Assembly (NCBI RefSeq): GCF_004341625.1
Contig: NZ_SLZG01000004.1
Location: 62,001 to 126,000, forward strand
Source of the DNA: Rhizobium sp. BK376
Lineage (GTDB): Bacteria > Pseudomonadota > Alphaproteobacteria > Rhizobiales > Rhizobiaceae
Direction: 5' to 3'
DNA: 64,000 nt
The translations under genes were made by a program, and so were the position numbers. The notes under the pieces were generated by a model that saw only the letters and a program-made list of their open reading frames with translations, was not told where the DNA came from and did no database searches. Positions 19,190 through 29,232 of this stretch are shown here, in pieces; within the stretch, counting starts at the first letter, position 1; every line of letters begins with the position of its first letter.

Positions 19190-20319
19190 TTCGGATGTTT
19201 TTCCCTGAGAAAGCTGAGGACTTCGGAAGCAGGCACGCCATCGGCGACGAAGGACTGGCCGATGCCACGCGTCAGGATGAAGGTGAGCTTGCCGCTCTTG
19301 ACCTTCTTGTCCTGCGCGATCGCGTCCATCAGCACTTCGGCGGGCGGCAGCGCGCCCGGTATCTGATCCATACGCGTCGGAAGACCGACCGCCTTCAGAT
19401 GCGCCTCGACGCGACCGGCATCGTCCGGGCTCGCAAGATTAAGCCGGGCCGAGAATTGATGCGCCAGCACCATGCCGATCGAAACGCCTTCGCCATGCAC
19501 CAGCCGGCTGCTGTCATAGGCGGTAGCGGCTTCCAGCGCGTGGCCGAACGTATGGCCGAGATTGAGTAGCGCCCGCGGCCCGGTCTCGCGCTCATCGGCA
19601 ACGACCACATCCGCCTTTGCCTGGCAGCTTGCAGCAATCGCCTCGATGCGAGCGGCACCGCCGGCGAAAACCTGCTGCCAGTTCGCCTCCAGCCAGGCAA
19701 AGAACTCCGGCTTGTCGATCAAACCGTATTTGGCGACCTCGGCATATCCGGCACGGAATTCGCGCTCGCTCAATGTGTTCAGCACGTCGGTGTCGGCAAG
19801 CACCAGATCCGGCTGGTGGAATACACCGACAAGATTCTTGCCGTGACGCGTATTGATCCCGGTCTTGCCGCCGACGGAAGAGTCGACCTGTGAGAGCAAC
19901 GATGTCGGGACCTGCACGAAACGGACGCCGCGTCGAACGATGCCGGCGGCAAAGCCGGCGAGATCGCCGATCACGCCGCCGCCGAGCGCGATGACGGCAT
20001 CGTTGCGTTCGACGCGGGCTTCCAGAACCGCATCGCAGACCGTCATCAGGTGTTCGAAGCTCTTGGTCTTCTCGCCGGCCGGCAGAACAAGGCTCGACGC
20101 GGCAATCCCTGCTGCTTCTAGGCTCGCAACCAGTGCATCGAGATAAAGCGGCGCGACATTCTCGTCGGTCACGATTGCAGCCTTGCGCCCCTTCAGCCGT
20201 GCGGCGATTTCCCTACCTGCGCCTGCGATGAGGCCGGGGCCGATCAGGATATCGTAGGCCCGTTCGCCGAGCGGCACGTGAACGAGGCGCTCGGCAGAAG
20301 TGGAGGTGATCGCATTCAT
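19186..20319 (-). CDS. aroB: 3-dehydroquinate synthase
   Basis: The 377-aa protein catalyses conversion of DAHP to 3-dehydroquinate, step two of the shikimate pathway, using NAD and a metal. NAD-binding is shown by ALGGGVIGDLAGFAAGIVRRGVRFVQVPTSLLSQVDSSVGGKTGINTRHGKN. Metal-binding histidines lie in LNLGHTFGHALE and LVHGEGVSIGM. It overlaps aroK by four bases upstream and the CNNM gene by four bases downstream, the usual rhizobial order. Confidence 0.96.
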   Translation of the reverse strand: MNAITSTSAERLVHVPLGERAYDILIGPGLIAGAGREIAARLKGRKAAIVTDENVAPLYLDALVASLEAAGIAASSLVLPAGEKTKSFEHLMTVCDAVLEARVERNDAVIALGGGVIGDLAGFAAGIVRRGVRFVQVPTSLLSQVDSSVGGKTGINTRHGKNLVGVFHQPDLVLADTDVLNTLSEREFRAGYAEVAKYGLIDKPEFFAWLEANWQQVFAGGAARIEAIAASCQAKADVVVADERETGPRALLNLGHTFGHALEAATAYDSSRLVHGEGVSIGMVLAHQFSARLNLASPDDAGRVEAHLKAVGLPTRMDQIPGALPPAEVLMDAIAQDKKVKSGKLTFILTRGIGQSFVADGVPASEVLSFLREKHPK

Positions 20320-20906
20320 GGAACTAAGCTTTCCTGTTTCCCGGCGACGATGGCGGCAAGAACCTCCTTCGCCATCGCGTCCTTGTTCACGTCGCGCGAC
20401 AGGACCGTGAGGTCGGCTTCCGCATAGATCGGATAGCGCGCGTTCATTAGATTTTCGAGGGTCTGTTTCGGGTTCTCGGTTTTCAGCAGCGGCCTTGTAT
20501 CGCGCTTGTTGACCCGTTCCCAGAGAACATCGAGATCGGCCTTCAGCCAGATCGACAGGCCGCCGCGCTTGATGTGCCGGCGGGTTTGATCGTTGATGAA
20601 GGCACCGCCACCCGTCGACACCACGCGCGGGCCGCCTTTCAGCAACCGCTTCATGACCCGCGCCTCAAGGGCCCGGAATTCATCCTCCCCATAGGAGGCG
20701 AAAAGCTCGGAAATCGTCATCCGCGATACGCGCTCGATCTCGGCATCAGTATCGACGAAGGGGATGTTCAACTGGCCCGCGACAATCTTGCCGATCGAGG
20801 ATTTGCCGGCGCCCATGAGGCCGACCAAAACGAGGTTGCGCTGGCCCAACGCACTCCGCGCCCTGTCTCTAAGGCTTTCGGCAAGGATCAGAACTGGTTC
20901 AGTCAT
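20316..20906 (-). CDS. aroK: Shikimate kinase
   Basis: The 196-aa protein phosphorylates shikimate at the 3-hydroxyl with ATP. The P-loop GLMGAGKSS is at residues 29-37, followed by DTDAEIER (shikimate-binding aspartate), FRALEARVMKRLL and the GGGAF motif VVSTGGGAFIND. The start MTEPVLILAESLRDRA was selected at 20906; a longer reading includes non-conserved leader sequence. It is the first gene of the aroK-aroB-CNNM operon and divergent from a small membrane protein gene and xerD. Confidence 0.95.
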   Translation of the reverse strand: MTEPVLILAESLRDRARSALGQRNLVLVGLMGAGKSSIGKIVAGQLNIPFVDTDAEIERVSRMTISELFASYGEDEFRALEARVMKRLLKGGPRVVSTGGGAFINDQTRRHIKRGGLSIWLKADLDVLWERVNKRDTRPLLKTENPKQTLENLMNARYPIYAEADLTVLSRDVNKDAMAKEVLAAIVAGKQESLVP

Positions 20907-21062
20907 AGGCCCATTCACAATTTGTTTGTAAACGGTATCGTCAAATGCACCGGTAGCGTCAAGTCGCCGCGGCATAAACTCGTCCGCAATATCCTTCGGA
21001 TAAAGGTTGTTCGTAACTTATATTGTAATGTCCGAGCAACGACGAACCGAGGAGACTGCTGA

Positions 21063-21230
21063 ATGCCCACCCTTTTCCGCTTCCTTATCATCTGCGCGGT
21101 AATCGCCGGATCGATCTATGGAGCGATGTGGGCGCTGGTTCTGCTGGTCGAGCCGCAACCGCGCGACGTGACCATTCGTATTCCTCCGGAACGTGTCAAT
21201 CCTCCGCCAACCGGCGCGGTCAAGCCATGA
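21063..21230 (+). CDS. Small single-pass membrane protein
   Basis: A 55-codon gene, too short for most gene lists, begins ATGCCCACC after a GAGGAGAC ribosome-binding sequence. The product has one hydrophobic segment ([28 protein letters not shown]). It then has a short proline-rich tail with [16 protein letters not shown]. Its stop lies 17 bases before xerD, suggesting co-transcription. Small proteins of this type recur beside xerD in rhizobia as far as I recall, but no function is known. Confidence 0.65.
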   Translation: MPTLFRFLIICAVIAGSIYGAMWALVLLVEPQPRDVTIRIPPERVNPPPTGAVKP

Positions 21231-21246
21231 CGCGGGAAAGGACGCC

Positions 21247-22203
21247 ATGAAAAATCTCGGGCGCGCCCATGTCGAAGCCTTTCTGGAGATGATGAGCGCC
21301 GAACGGGGTGCTGCGGTCAACACGCTGCAATCCTATGAACGCGACCTCGACGACCTCCACGGTTTTCTGGCGGAGCGCAGCGTCAGCATCACGGATGCCG
21401 GTTCGAGCGATCTCGGCGCCTATCTTTCCGGTCTGTCGAAACAGGGTTTCAAGCCCTCCTCGCAGGCAAGGCGGCTTTCCGCCATGCGGCAATTCTACAA
21501 GTTTCTCTACGCCGAAGGCCTGCGCACCGACGACCCCACCGGCATCATCGACGCGCCGAAGAAGGGTCGCGCCCTGCCGAAGACGATGGGTGTCGACGAG
21601 GTGACCCGCCTGCTGTCCCAGGCAGAGAAGGAAGCGGCCGAACCGGGAGCTCATCAGATGCAGCGGATGCGCATGCTGGCCCTGCTGGAGCTTCTCTATG
21701 CGACGGGCATGCGTGTCAGCGAGCTGGTTTGCCTGCCCGCCAAGGTGCTGGCGCAGGAAGGTCGCTTCCTCATGATCCGCGGCAAGGGCAACAAGGAGCG
21801 CCTCGTCCCCCTGTCCCAATCGGCAATTGCCGCACTCAAGGCCTATGGCCGGGCGAAGGAGGCCGAAAACGCCGCAGCCAAGGAACCGGTGCCCGACAGC
21901 CCCTGGCTTTTCCCGGCCGCATCAAAGGAAGGCCATCTGCCGAGGCAGGTCTTTGCCCGCGATCTTAAGGATCTTGCCATCCGTGCCGGCCTGACGCCCT
22001 CGATGATCTCTCCGCATGTTATGCGCCACGCCTTTGCCAGCCATCTTCTCGCAAATGGCGCCGACCTGCGCGTCGTGCAGGAACTGCTCGGCCATTCGGA
22101 CATTTCGACAACACAAATCTACACGCATGTGTTGGAAGAACGCCTTCACCAACTTGTGCAATCGCATCACCCTCTTGCCAAACTGACCAAAAAACAGGAT
22201 TAG
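21247..22203 (+). CDS. xerD: Site-specific tyrosine recombinase XerD
   Basis: The 318-aa protein is a core chromosome-dimer resolution recombinase acting at dif with XerC. It has the N-terminal SAM-like core-binding domain (residues 1-95) and all catalytic residues: R156 (TGMRVSEL), K180 (RGKGNKE), H257 and R260 ([12 protein letters not shown]), H283 (LLGHSDIS) and nucleophile Y292 (TTQIYTHV). The start at 21247 is the family position; a slightly earlier reading overlaps the small membrane protein gene. It precedes accA in the same direction. Confidence 0.93.
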   Translation: MKNLGRAHVEAFLEMMSAERGAAVNTLQSYERDLDDLHGFLAERSVSITDAGSSDLGAYLSGLSKQGFKPSSQARRLSAMRQFYKFLYAEGLRTDDPTGIIDAPKKGRALPKTMGVDEVTRLLSQAEKEAAEPGAHQMQRMRMLALLELLYATGMRVSELVCLPAKVLAQEGRFLMIRGKGNKERLVPLSQSAIAALKAYGRAKEAENAAAKEPVPDSPWLFPAASKEGHLPRQVFARDLKDLAIRAGLTPSMISPHVMRHAFASHLLANGADLRVVQELLGHSDISTTQIYTHVLEERLHQLVQSHHPLAKLTKKQD

Positions 22204-22265
22204 GACCGGCAACAAAGGCGAAAGCGCAGATTTTCGCCGGCGCAAAAGGATCGGAAACGCACCTC

Positions 22266-23219
22266 ATGCACAATTATCTCGATTTCGAAAAACCCATCTC
22301 GGATCTCGAGGGCAAGATTCACGAGTTGAAGAAGCTCGCCAGCGAAGACGAGAGCATCGACACGTCGGATGAAATTGGCAGGCTCGAAGTCCGTGTCCAC
22401 GAAGCCATGGCCGATATCTATTCCAAGCTCAATGCCTGGCAGAAGACGCAGGTCGCGCGCCATCCGCAGCGACCGCATTTCATCGACTATTCGCAAGCCC
22501 TGTTCGAAGAATTCACGCCGCTGGCCGGCGACCGCAAGTTTTCCGAGGATGCTGCGATCCAGGCTGGCCTCGGCCGCTTTCGTGGCCAGCCCGTCGCCAT
22601 CATCGGCCAGGAAAAGGGCAGCGACACCAAGACGCGCCTGAAGCACAATTTCGGCAGCGCCCGCCCCGAAGGCTATCGCAAGGCGATCCGAGTGCTTGAA
22701 ATGGCCGATCGCTTCGGCCTGCCCGTCATCACGCTGGTGGACACGGCAGGCGCCTATCCCGGCGTCGGCGCCGAGGAACGCGGCCAGGCGGAAGCCATCG
22801 CCCGCTCGACGGAAATGTGCCTGAACGCCAAGGTTCCGATCATTTCCGTCGTCGTCGGCGAAGGCGGCTCCGGCGGCGCGATCGCGATTGCAACAGGCAA
22901 CCGCGTCTATATGCTCGAACATTCGATCTACAGCGTCATCTCGCCGGAAGGCGCTGCCTCCATCCTGTGGCGCGATTCCACCCGCGCCCGCGAGGCTGCG
23001 ACCAACATGAAGATCACGGCTGAAGACCTGAAATCGCTCGGCGTCATCGACGGTATCATTCCCGAACCGCTCGGCGGCGCGCATCGCGATCCCGCAACCG
23101 TCATCGCCGCAACCGGCGACGTGATCGCAACGGCACTCGGCGAACTGTCGGGCCGCACCGGCGAGCAGCTTCGCAACGATCGGCGCCAGAAATTCCTGAA
23201 CATGGGCCGCAATCTCTAA
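22266..23219 (+). CDS. accA: Acetyl-CoA carboxylase carboxyltransferase subunit alpha
   Basis: The 317-aa protein forms the carboxyltransferase with AccD, moving the carboxyl group from biotin to acetyl-CoA to give malonyl-CoA. It begins with [24 protein letters not shown] and contains the crotonase-fold segment [22 protein letters not shown] and [38 protein letters not shown]. Length matches the family. The gene sits downstream of xerD as in other rhizobia; the 250 bases after it hold no gene that I can see. Confidence 0.96.
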   Translation: MHNYLDFEKPISDLEGKIHELKKLASEDESIDTSDEIGRLEVRVHEAMADIYSKLNAWQKTQVARHPQRPHFIDYSQALFEEFTPLAGDRKFSEDAAIQAGLGRFRGQPVAIIGQEKGSDTKTRLKHNFGSARPEGYRKAIRVLEMADRFGLPVITLVDTAGAYPGVGAEERGQAEAIARSTEMCLNAKVPIISVVVGEGGSGGAIAIATGNRVYMLEHSIYSVISPEGAASILWRDSTRAREAATNMKITAEDLKSLGVIDGIIPEPLGGAHRDPATVIAATGDVIATALGELSGRTGEQLRNDRRQKFLNMGRNL

Positions 23220-23469
23220 GGGCTGCCGACGCCGACTGGCCCCCAGATATCTGGGCAAACTCGACGCTGAGCGACATTGAGGCCAAATCTTGGCCACATT
23301 AATGTTATCCATGGGCATTTCATCAAGAAATGCTTTTCAGTCCTGTTGCGTCGGCGGCAAAGGCTGATAAGGAATCGTAAAGTATAAACGGTCTATGATT
23401 CCGCTTTGCATGCAGTTGGGATCCAGAGCGGATCGAGCGACCGATCTTGTGTCTATGGGCTAATTCATA

Positions 23470-24753
23470 ATGCGCATCCGTTACTTTGCCTACGTTTCGC
23501 TGATGGCGCTGGCTCTGGCTGGCTGCAACGATACGCTGGATTCAGCGAGCTACACGGACCTGTCCACGGTCAAGAACAAGGTCGAGCAGCCGCTTCCGGA
23601 CCATATCGTCGCCGATATGGCCAAGAAGGGCATGGACCGTAATTCGCCGATCATGATCCGGATCTTCAAGGAAGAAGGTCTGATGGAGATCTGGAAGGCG
23701 AAGGCTGACAACCGCTTCGACAAGATTTCCGAATACCATATCTGCGCATGGTCGGGTCGCCTTGGCCCCAAGGTCAAGGAAGGCGACCGGCAGGCGCCGG
23801 AAGGCTTCTACAATCTGACGCCCGCCAACCTGAACCCGAACTCCAAATACTATCTCGCCATCAACACCGGCTTCCCGAACAAATACGATGCTGCGAACGG
23901 CCGGACGGGCGCGAACCTGATGATCCACGGCGCCTGCTCGTCCTCTGGCTGCTATTCCATGACCGACCAGGAAGTGCTGGAGATCTATGCTTTCGCCCGC
24001 GACGCCTTCAAGGGTGGCGAAAAGACGGTGCAGCTGCAGGCATTCCCCTTCCGCATGACGGCGGAAAACATGGTCCGCCATCGCCTCAGCCCGAACTATG
24101 ATTTCTGGAAGATGCTGAAGGTCGGTTACGACAATTTCGAGGTGACCAAGCGTCCGCCCGAAGTCGACGTCTGCGAGAAGAAATATGTCTTCAACCAGCA
24201 GTCCGCGAATGGCGGCGGCTTCAACGCCAGCGGCAAGTGCCCCGCCGATATGTCGACGCCTCCGGCCCTTCAGGTCGCGCTTGCAAACTACGACAAGACC
24301 TACCAGGCCGACTACGACAAGTTCATCAAGAAATATGACGATACGGCCTGGTACGATCCGACCGAAGCCGAACGTAAGGCGGTCGTCGCCAAGCAACGCG
24401 CCGGCCATGATATCGCCTATGCCCCGACGGGTACCGCACTTGCCGCAGGCAAGATGATGAAGGTTGCCGATCTGGAAGACCTGATGGCCAAGCAGTCCGG
24501 CCAACTGGTTGCGAGCGGCGCGACTGTCGGAAGCTCGACCAACCCGAACATCAAGACCGGCCGCGTTGGCGCCCCGGCGTCGAACGCTCCGGCACAGGCT
24601 GGAGCCCCCATTGCGGTGGCTTCGACGACGCTGCCGACCGACGTGCCGATCCCGATGGAAAATCCGCTGGCCTATGCGGCAACGGCACCTGTTGAGACCG
24701 CACAGGCTCAGCCCTCGTCCAAGCCACCCTTCTGGAAATTCTGGGCACGCTGA
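23470..24753 (+). CDS. L,D-transpeptidase family lipoprotein (YafK-like)
   Basis: The 427-aa protein has a lipoprotein signal peptide (MRIRYFAYVSLMALALAGCND, lipobox LAGC). The YkuD-type catalytic domain includes TGFPNKYDAANGRTGANLMIHGACSSSGCYSMTD, with the catalytic histidine and cysteine in HGxCSSSGCYSM at about residues 152-164. The family cross-links peptidoglycan (3-3 links) or attaches proteins to it. The C-terminal third (about 270-427) is low-complexity, rich in alanine and proline. The stop overlaps the tusA start (TGATG). Confidence 0.85.
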   Translation: MRIRYFAYVSLMALALAGCNDTLDSASYTDLSTVKNKVEQPLPDHIVADMAKKGMDRNSPIMIRIFKEEGLMEIWKAKADNRFDKISEYHICAWSGRLGPKVKEGDRQAPEGFYNLTPANLNPNSKYYLAINTGFPNKYDAANGRTGANLMIHGACSSSGCYSMTDQEVLEIYAFARDAFKGGEKTVQLQAFPFRMTAENMVRHRLSPNYDFWKMLKVGYDNFEVTKRPPEVDVCEKKYVFNQQSANGGGFNASGKCPADMSTPPALQVALANYDKTYQADYDKFIKKYDDTAWYDPTEAERKAVVAKQRAGHDIAYAPTGTALAAGKMMKVADLEDLMAKQSGQLVASGATVGSSTNPNIKTGRVGAPASNAPAQAGAPIAVASTTLPTDVPIPMENPLAYAATAPVETAQAQPSSKPPFWKFWAR

Positions 24754-24986
24754 TGCCCGGCCTCGACTCCGAGGTCTATGATCTACGCGGGCTGAAATGC
24801 CCGCTGCCGGTGCTGAAGACACGAAAGCGCATGAAATCCATGCAGAGCGGCGCTGTGCTGGCGATCGAGACCAGCGATCCTCTTGCCGTCATCGACATCC
24901 CGCATTTCTGCAACGAGGACGGCCACTCGCTTCTCGAAAGCGAGAAGACGGAAAGCGGCCATCGCTTCCTGATCCGTAAGGGCTGA
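24753..24986 (+). CDS. TusA-family sulfurtransferase
   Basis: The 77-aa protein has the SirA/TusA signature DLRGLKCPLPVLKTRKRM with the persulfide-carrying cysteine at position 16 (CPLP motif). Later HFCNEDGHSLLE fits the alpha/beta two-layer fold. Members pass sulfur to tRNA thiolation or molybdenum cofactor enzymes. It begins on the last base of the preceding stop codon, so translation is probably coupled although the functions differ. Confidence 0.88.
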   Translation: MPGLDSEVYDLRGLKCPLPVLKTRKRMKSMQSGAVLAIETSDPLAVIDIPHFCNEDGHSLLESEKTESGHRFLIRKG

Positions 24987-25051
24987 AGCAATTCCGGCAA
25001 AAGCCCGCAGCGGTTTTGCGTCCGGAATTGCGGCAAGATTCTAAATTTTTA

Positions 25052-26254
25052 TCAGAATTTCATGCCGGGAACGGCGAGGGGATTGTCTTCCAATGCGGCC
25101 CTGTCAGGCATGTCGACGCGCGGCTTGCTGAGGAAAGCGTCGAACAGACCCTTCACGAAATTCTCCGGCAGGTCCTTGGTGATCAGGACCATGCGCGTGC
25201 GCCGATCCTCGGGGTTCGGCCATGCCGGCAGCCGCACGGGCGGATGAAAGATGTTCTGGACGCCATGCAGCACGACAGGCTTTTCCGGCCGGTCAGAAAC
25301 GGCGACAATCGCTTTCATCCGCAGAAGTTTTTCGCCATGGGCCGATCGCAGAAGGTCGATGAACATCTCCAGCGCGACGGGGTTGATCGGCTGCTCCTCG
25401 ATGATGGAGAAGGAACGGATCGAAGCGTCGTGGCGGTTGACGTCGTGATGGTGTTGGTGCCGGTGACCATGGTGATGATGATGCCGATGGCCGTGTGCGT
25501 GGTGGTCATGCGCGTGATGGTCATGGCCGCTGTGATCGTGCCCGTCATGACTGTGATGATGATCGTGATCATCATCCGCCATTTCGTCGTGCAGCCAGCG
25601 CCCGACATCGGCAATCTTGGTGCCGGGATCATAGAGCCCGTTGACCATGACCGCGGCCGTCCCGGCTTCCGGACTGTCGGCATCCATGATGTCGGCCCGA
25701 GGGTTCAGGGCACGCAGCCGAGCAACCAGCTGATCGGAGGGGGCGGCGCCAGCAAGCGTCGCCTTGGAAACGATGAGGCGATCGGCCACAGCCACCTGCT
25801 TGCGCGCCTCCTCGTGATTATCCAGCGTCTGCAGGCCGTTGACCGCATCGACGACAGTCACGATCCCGTCGAGATCGAAATTATTGGCAATGACGGGATT
25901 GCCCATGATCGCCTGCATGACCGGCGCCGGGTCGGCAAGACCCGTGGTTTCGATGACGATGCGCTTGATCGGCCGCAACCGGCCGGTCTGAATGCCGTCG
26001 ATCAGCGTTGCCAGCGTATCCACCAGCTCGCCGCGCACCGTGCAGCACAGGCATCCGTCGGACAGCTCGATGATGGAATCGCCCGAGCTTTCGACCAGCA
26101 GGTGGTCGATGCCGACATCGCCGAACTCGTTGATGATCACGGCCGCTTCGTTCATGGCCGGATCCTTGAGTATCCGGTTCAGCAACGTCGATTTTCCCGC
26201 CCCCAGAAATCCGGTCAGGATGGCGACGGGGATCCTTTCCTGCAAACCGCTCAT
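25052..26254 (-). CDS. CobW/COG0523 GTP-binding metallochaperone
   Basis: The 400-aa G3E GTPase has the P-loop GFLGAGKS at residues 15-22, the metal-binding CxCC motif GCLCC at 67-71, and guanine-nucleotide motifs including VETTGLADP. Between the GTPase and C-terminal CobW_C domains (about 225-275) there is a very histidine-rich linker with repeated HDHH and HGH units, suitable for holding zinc or cobalt. Members supply metal to enzymes, often under zinc limitation. A role in B12 synthesis is possible given cobS/cobT in the window, but the gene is not adjacent to them. Confidence 0.88.
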   Translation of the reverse strand: MSGLQERIPVAILTGFLGAGKSTLLNRILKDPAMNEAAVIINEFGDVGIDHLLVESSGDSIIELSDGCLCCTVRGELVDTLATLIDGIQTGRLRPIKRIVIETTGLADPAPVMQAIMGNPVIANNFDLDGIVTVVDAVNGLQTLDNHEEARKQVAVADRLIVSKATLAGAAPSDQLVARLRALNPRADIMDADSPEAGTAAVMVNGLYDPGTKIADVGRWLHDEMADDDHDHHHSHDGHDHSGHDHHAHDHHAHGHRHHHHHGHRHQHHHDVNRHDASIRSFSIIEEQPINPVALEMFIDLLRSAHGEKLLRMKAIVAVSDRPEKPVVLHGVQNIFHPPVRLPAWPNPEDRRTRMVLITKDLPENFVKGLFDAFLSKPRVDMPDRAALEDNPLAVPGMKF

Positions 26255-26267
26255 ATCTCAGATCCGA

Positions 26268-27437
26268 TCAGCGCGAGGGACGTGGCAGCGGAATGGGTAC
26301 ATCGGCCGTATCGCCAGACGCTGCGGTCGTATCGCCGGCGCTGCTGATCAGCACCCTGTGATCACCGGGCTTGTCGTCGCTCTGGGTCGCCACCGCCGTG
26401 TTGGCCGTCTGGCCGATCAGCCCGGCATAGACGAAATTCGGCTCATGCGTCATCTCGTGAATGTAGGGCGACTGAACCTTCATGCGCCCGGTCGGATCGC
26501 GCGTTTCGCTGCGTGCCTGGGCGCCCTTGGCGCTGCAGATATCGGCAGTGACATCGGCAACCTGATCCTGTCCCGGGCCATAAGGCTTCAGCGTCTGTAG
26601 CGTGTCGTTGCCGGAAAATGGCGTGGTGAAGCCCTTCTCAAGCAGGTTTGCGGCATCGTCTGCGCGCTCCGCAAGGCTGTTTGCGCCGAGGACGACGGCA
26701 ACCAGCGTATGGCCGTTGCGCGTCGCCGAACCGATCTGGTTGAAGCCCGAGGCGCAGATGAAGCCGGTCTTCATGCCATCAGCCCCATCGAAACGGCCGA
26801 TGAGGAGATTGATGTTCGGAACCTGCTTCACACCGTTGGTAAAGCCTTCAAGCGAGAAATAGCCGGCATATTGCGGAAAATCGCGGCGCAGAGCGACGCT
26901 GATGATCGCAAGGTCGCGCGCGGTCGAATACTGCCCCTTCTTCGGCAGGCCGTTCGGATTGACGAAATGCGACGTATTCATGCCAAGACGTGCGGCTTCG
27001 GCATTCATGCGCACGACGAAGGCATCTTCAGAGCCGCCAACCGTTTCGGCGATCGCCATGGCGAGATCGTTCGCCGATTTGACGAGCATCATCTTCAGCG
27101 CGTTGTCGAGGGTCATCTTGTCCCCCGGCTTCAGATACATCTTGGCCGGCGGCTGCGAGGCCGAATGCTTAGTCATGACGACGGGCGTATCGAGCGTGAT
27201 CTGGCCGGCCTGGATGGCCCGGAACGTCGTATAGACCGTCATCAACTTGGTCAGCGAGGCGGGATACCATTTCCGAAAGGCTTCCTGATGCTCCAGCACG
27301 CGGCCGGTGGTCGCATCGACGAGCATATAGGGATTTGCAGCAGCATTCGACGCGGCCGACAGCAGGGCCGCGGAAAAACCGACGGCAAATGGGATAGCCC
27401 GCAGGGCGGCATAGATGCGATTCTGCTTCGTCGGCAC
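26268..27437 (-). CDS. D-alanyl-D-alanine carboxypeptidase
   Basis: The 389-aa penicillin-binding protein (S11 family) has a signal peptide (about residues 1-34). The active-site motifs are SLTK with S61 and K64, SAN with S121 and N123, and KTG at 223-225. It trims the terminal D-alanine of pentapeptides in the periplasm. The segment after about residue 290 is not a typical PBP5 C-terminal domain. There is no obvious amphipathic anchor, so it may be soluble in the periplasm. It sits 13 bases upstream of the CobW gene, same strand. Confidence 0.9.
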   Translation of the reverse strand: MPTKQNRIYAALRAIPFAVGFSAALLSAASNAAANPYMLVDATTGRVLEHQEAFRKWYPASLTKLMTVYTTFRAIQAGQITLDTPVVMTKHSASQPPAKMYLKPGDKMTLDNALKMMLVKSANDLAMAIAETVGGSEDAFVVRMNAEAARLGMNTSHFVNPNGLPKKGQYSTARDLAIISVALRRDFPQYAGYFSLEGFTNGVKQVPNINLLIGRFDGADGMKTGFICASGFNQIGSATRNGHTLVAVVLGANSLAERADDAANLLEKGFTTPFSGNDTLQTLKPYGPGQDQVADVTADICSAKGAQARSETRDPTGRMKVQSPYIHEMTHEPNFVYAGLIGQTANTAVATQSDDKPGDHRVLISSAGDTTAASGDTADVPIPLPRPSR

Positions 27438-27612
27438 GGTCTTTCCTTTGAGATGTCCGGAATGGTCTCGAAAGCTGCGCTTATTTAACCTATATGGCTA
27501 TGCGATGGCAAAGGTGATTAATTAGTTTATTTCGACTGCCTCACAGCCTTGTGATAAGCCCACGAAGCCGACCATGTTAACCCGACGATATTATTGAGCA
27601 GGAAAGTTCAGC

Positions 27613-28773
27613 ATGCCGATTTTGAACAGAGCCGCGGAACTCCAGGACGAAGTCACCGAATGGCGCCGCTTTATCCACTCACGGCCGGAGTTGCTGTTCG
27701 CAGTGGAAAACACCGCCGCCTTCGTGGCTGAGAAGCTGAAGGAGTTCGGTGTCGACGAAATCGTGACGGGCATTGGCCGCACCGGCGTCGTAGGCCTGAT
27801 CCGCGGCAAGGGCGACGGACGCACCATCGGCCTGCGCGCCGATATGGACGCGCTGCCCATAACGGAAATATCCGGCAAGCCCTGGGCTTCCACGACGCCT
27901 GGCAAGATGCATGCCTGCGGCCACGACGGCCACACCGCCATGCTTCTGGGCGCTGCCAAATACCTGGCCGAGACGCGCAACTTCAACGGCAATATCGCAG
28001 TCATCTTCCAGCCTGCCGAAGAAGGCGGCGGCGGCGGCAACCTCATGGTCAAGGATGGCATGATGGAGCGCTTCCGCATCGAGGAAGTCTACGGCATGCA
28101 CAATCTGCCGGGCCTGCCGGTCGGCCAGTTCGCGATCCGAAAAGGCGCGATCATGGCAGCAACCGATGAATTCACCATCACCATCAAGGGCCGCGGCGGC
28201 CATGCGGCAATGCCTCACATGGCGATCGACCCGATCGCCATCGGCGCGCAGGTCGTTGCCAACCTGCAGCTTATTGCATCGCGTACCGTCGATCCGCTTC
28301 GGTCGGTGGTCGTATCGGTTACCAAGTTCAATGCCGGCTTTGCCCACAACGTCATCCCGAACGAGGCGAGCCTCGCCGGCACCGTGCGCACGCTCGATGA
28401 CGAAGTCCGCAACGTGGCCGAGCACCGCCTGCGCCAGATCGTGACCAGCCTTGCATCCGCTCACGGCGCTGAGGCGGAAATCCACTTTCACCGCAACTAC
28501 CCTGTCACGTTCAACCACGCCGCCGAGACGGAGCACGCGGCAGCCGCAGCCCGCGTCATCGCCGGCGACCAGAACGTCAATGCCGAGGTCGATCCCCTGA
28601 TGGGCGGCGAGGATTTCTCCTACATGCTGAACGCCCGCCCCGGCGCCTTCATCTTCATCGGCAACGGCGACAGCGCAAACCTGCACAACGCCGCCTACGA
28701 CTTCAACGACGACGTCATTGCCCACGGCATCTCCTACTGGGTACGCCTCGCCGAGCAGCGCCTGGATTCCTGA
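27613..28773 (+). CDS. M20-family aminoacylase/hippurate hydrolase
   Basis: The 386-aa metallohydrolase has the M20D pattern: WRRFIHSRPELLFAVENTA, GLRADMDALPITE, MHACGHDGHTAMLLGAA, FQPAEEGGGGGNLMV and PLMGGEDFSYMLNARPGAFIFIGNG, with the metal ligands in HACGHDGH, EE and the C-terminal GGED. The dimerisation insert lies at about residues 185-290. It removes acyl groups from amino acids; substrate range is not predictable from sequence alone. A terminator hairpin follows. Confidence 0.88.
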   Translation: MPILNRAAELQDEVTEWRRFIHSRPELLFAVENTAAFVAEKLKEFGVDEIVTGIGRTGVVGLIRGKGDGRTIGLRADMDALPITEISGKPWASTTPGKMHACGHDGHTAMLLGAAKYLAETRNFNGNIAVIFQPAEEGGGGGNLMVKDGMMERFRIEEVYGMHNLPGLPVGQFAIRKGAIMAATDEFTITIKGRGGHAAMPHMAIDPIAIGAQVVANLQLIASRTVDPLRSVVVSVTKFNAGFAHNVIPNEASLAGTVRTLDDEVRNVAEHRLRQIVTSLASAHGAEAEIHFHRNYPVTFNHAAETEHAAAAARVIAGDQNVNAEVDPLMGGEDFSYMLNARPGAFIFIGNGDSANLHNAAYDFNDDVIAHGISYWVRLAEQRLDS

Positions 28774-28810
28774 AGCTTCCGGGCTCAGACATATTGTCAT
28801 CGCAACGCAA

Positions 28811-28840
28811 AAGGGCTTGGCTTTAAGCCCTTGCTTTTGT
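28811..28840 (+). terminator. Rho-independent terminator
   Basis: AAGGGCTT (28811-28818) pairs with AAGCCCTT (28825-28832) around a six-base loop, followed by GCTTTTGT. It ends the amidohydrolase transcript just upstream of the tRNA-Arg gene. Confidence 0.75.
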
Positions 28841-28856
28841 ATGGATGCGTCTGAGT

Positions 28857-28933
28857 GGTCCCGTAGCTCAGCAGGATAGAGCACCAGATTCCTAATCTGG
28901 GGGTCACGCGTTCGAATCGCGTCGGGATCACCA
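28857..28933 (+). tRNA. tRNA-Arg (anticodon CCU)
   Basis: The 77-nt gene folds into a full cloverleaf: acceptor GGTCCCG/CGGGATC, anticodon stem CCAGA/TCTGG with loop TTCCTAA (anticodon CCT), T-arm GCGTTCGAATCGC, and an encoded 3' CCA. It reads AGG codons. No integrated element is evident at its 3' end; about 300 non-coding bases follow before the DUF1003 gene. Confidence 0.95.
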
Positions 28934-29232
28934 TTTTATTTCGCGACATGCATATATCTTGGAGCGCCTCGCTAGATCGGCCGCGCGCGCCCGGCGGAGG
29001 CTCGCCGGAGTAATGCGCATGCAGTCATCTGCATGCTCCGCCAATCATCGCTATTTTACCGTTTTTCAAGATCACATCTGCGATAACCGACGGATCGGAG
29101 CAGTCTTGCTGTCTAAAGCGAAGCGAAGGAAGGACCTTTGCATCGAACTCGATCGCGGCCGCCAATCTGCAGTCATAATCCTGTTCCGAACATTGACTAG
29201 ACGAAACGCCCAATCGCGTAGGAGGAGCTTGC

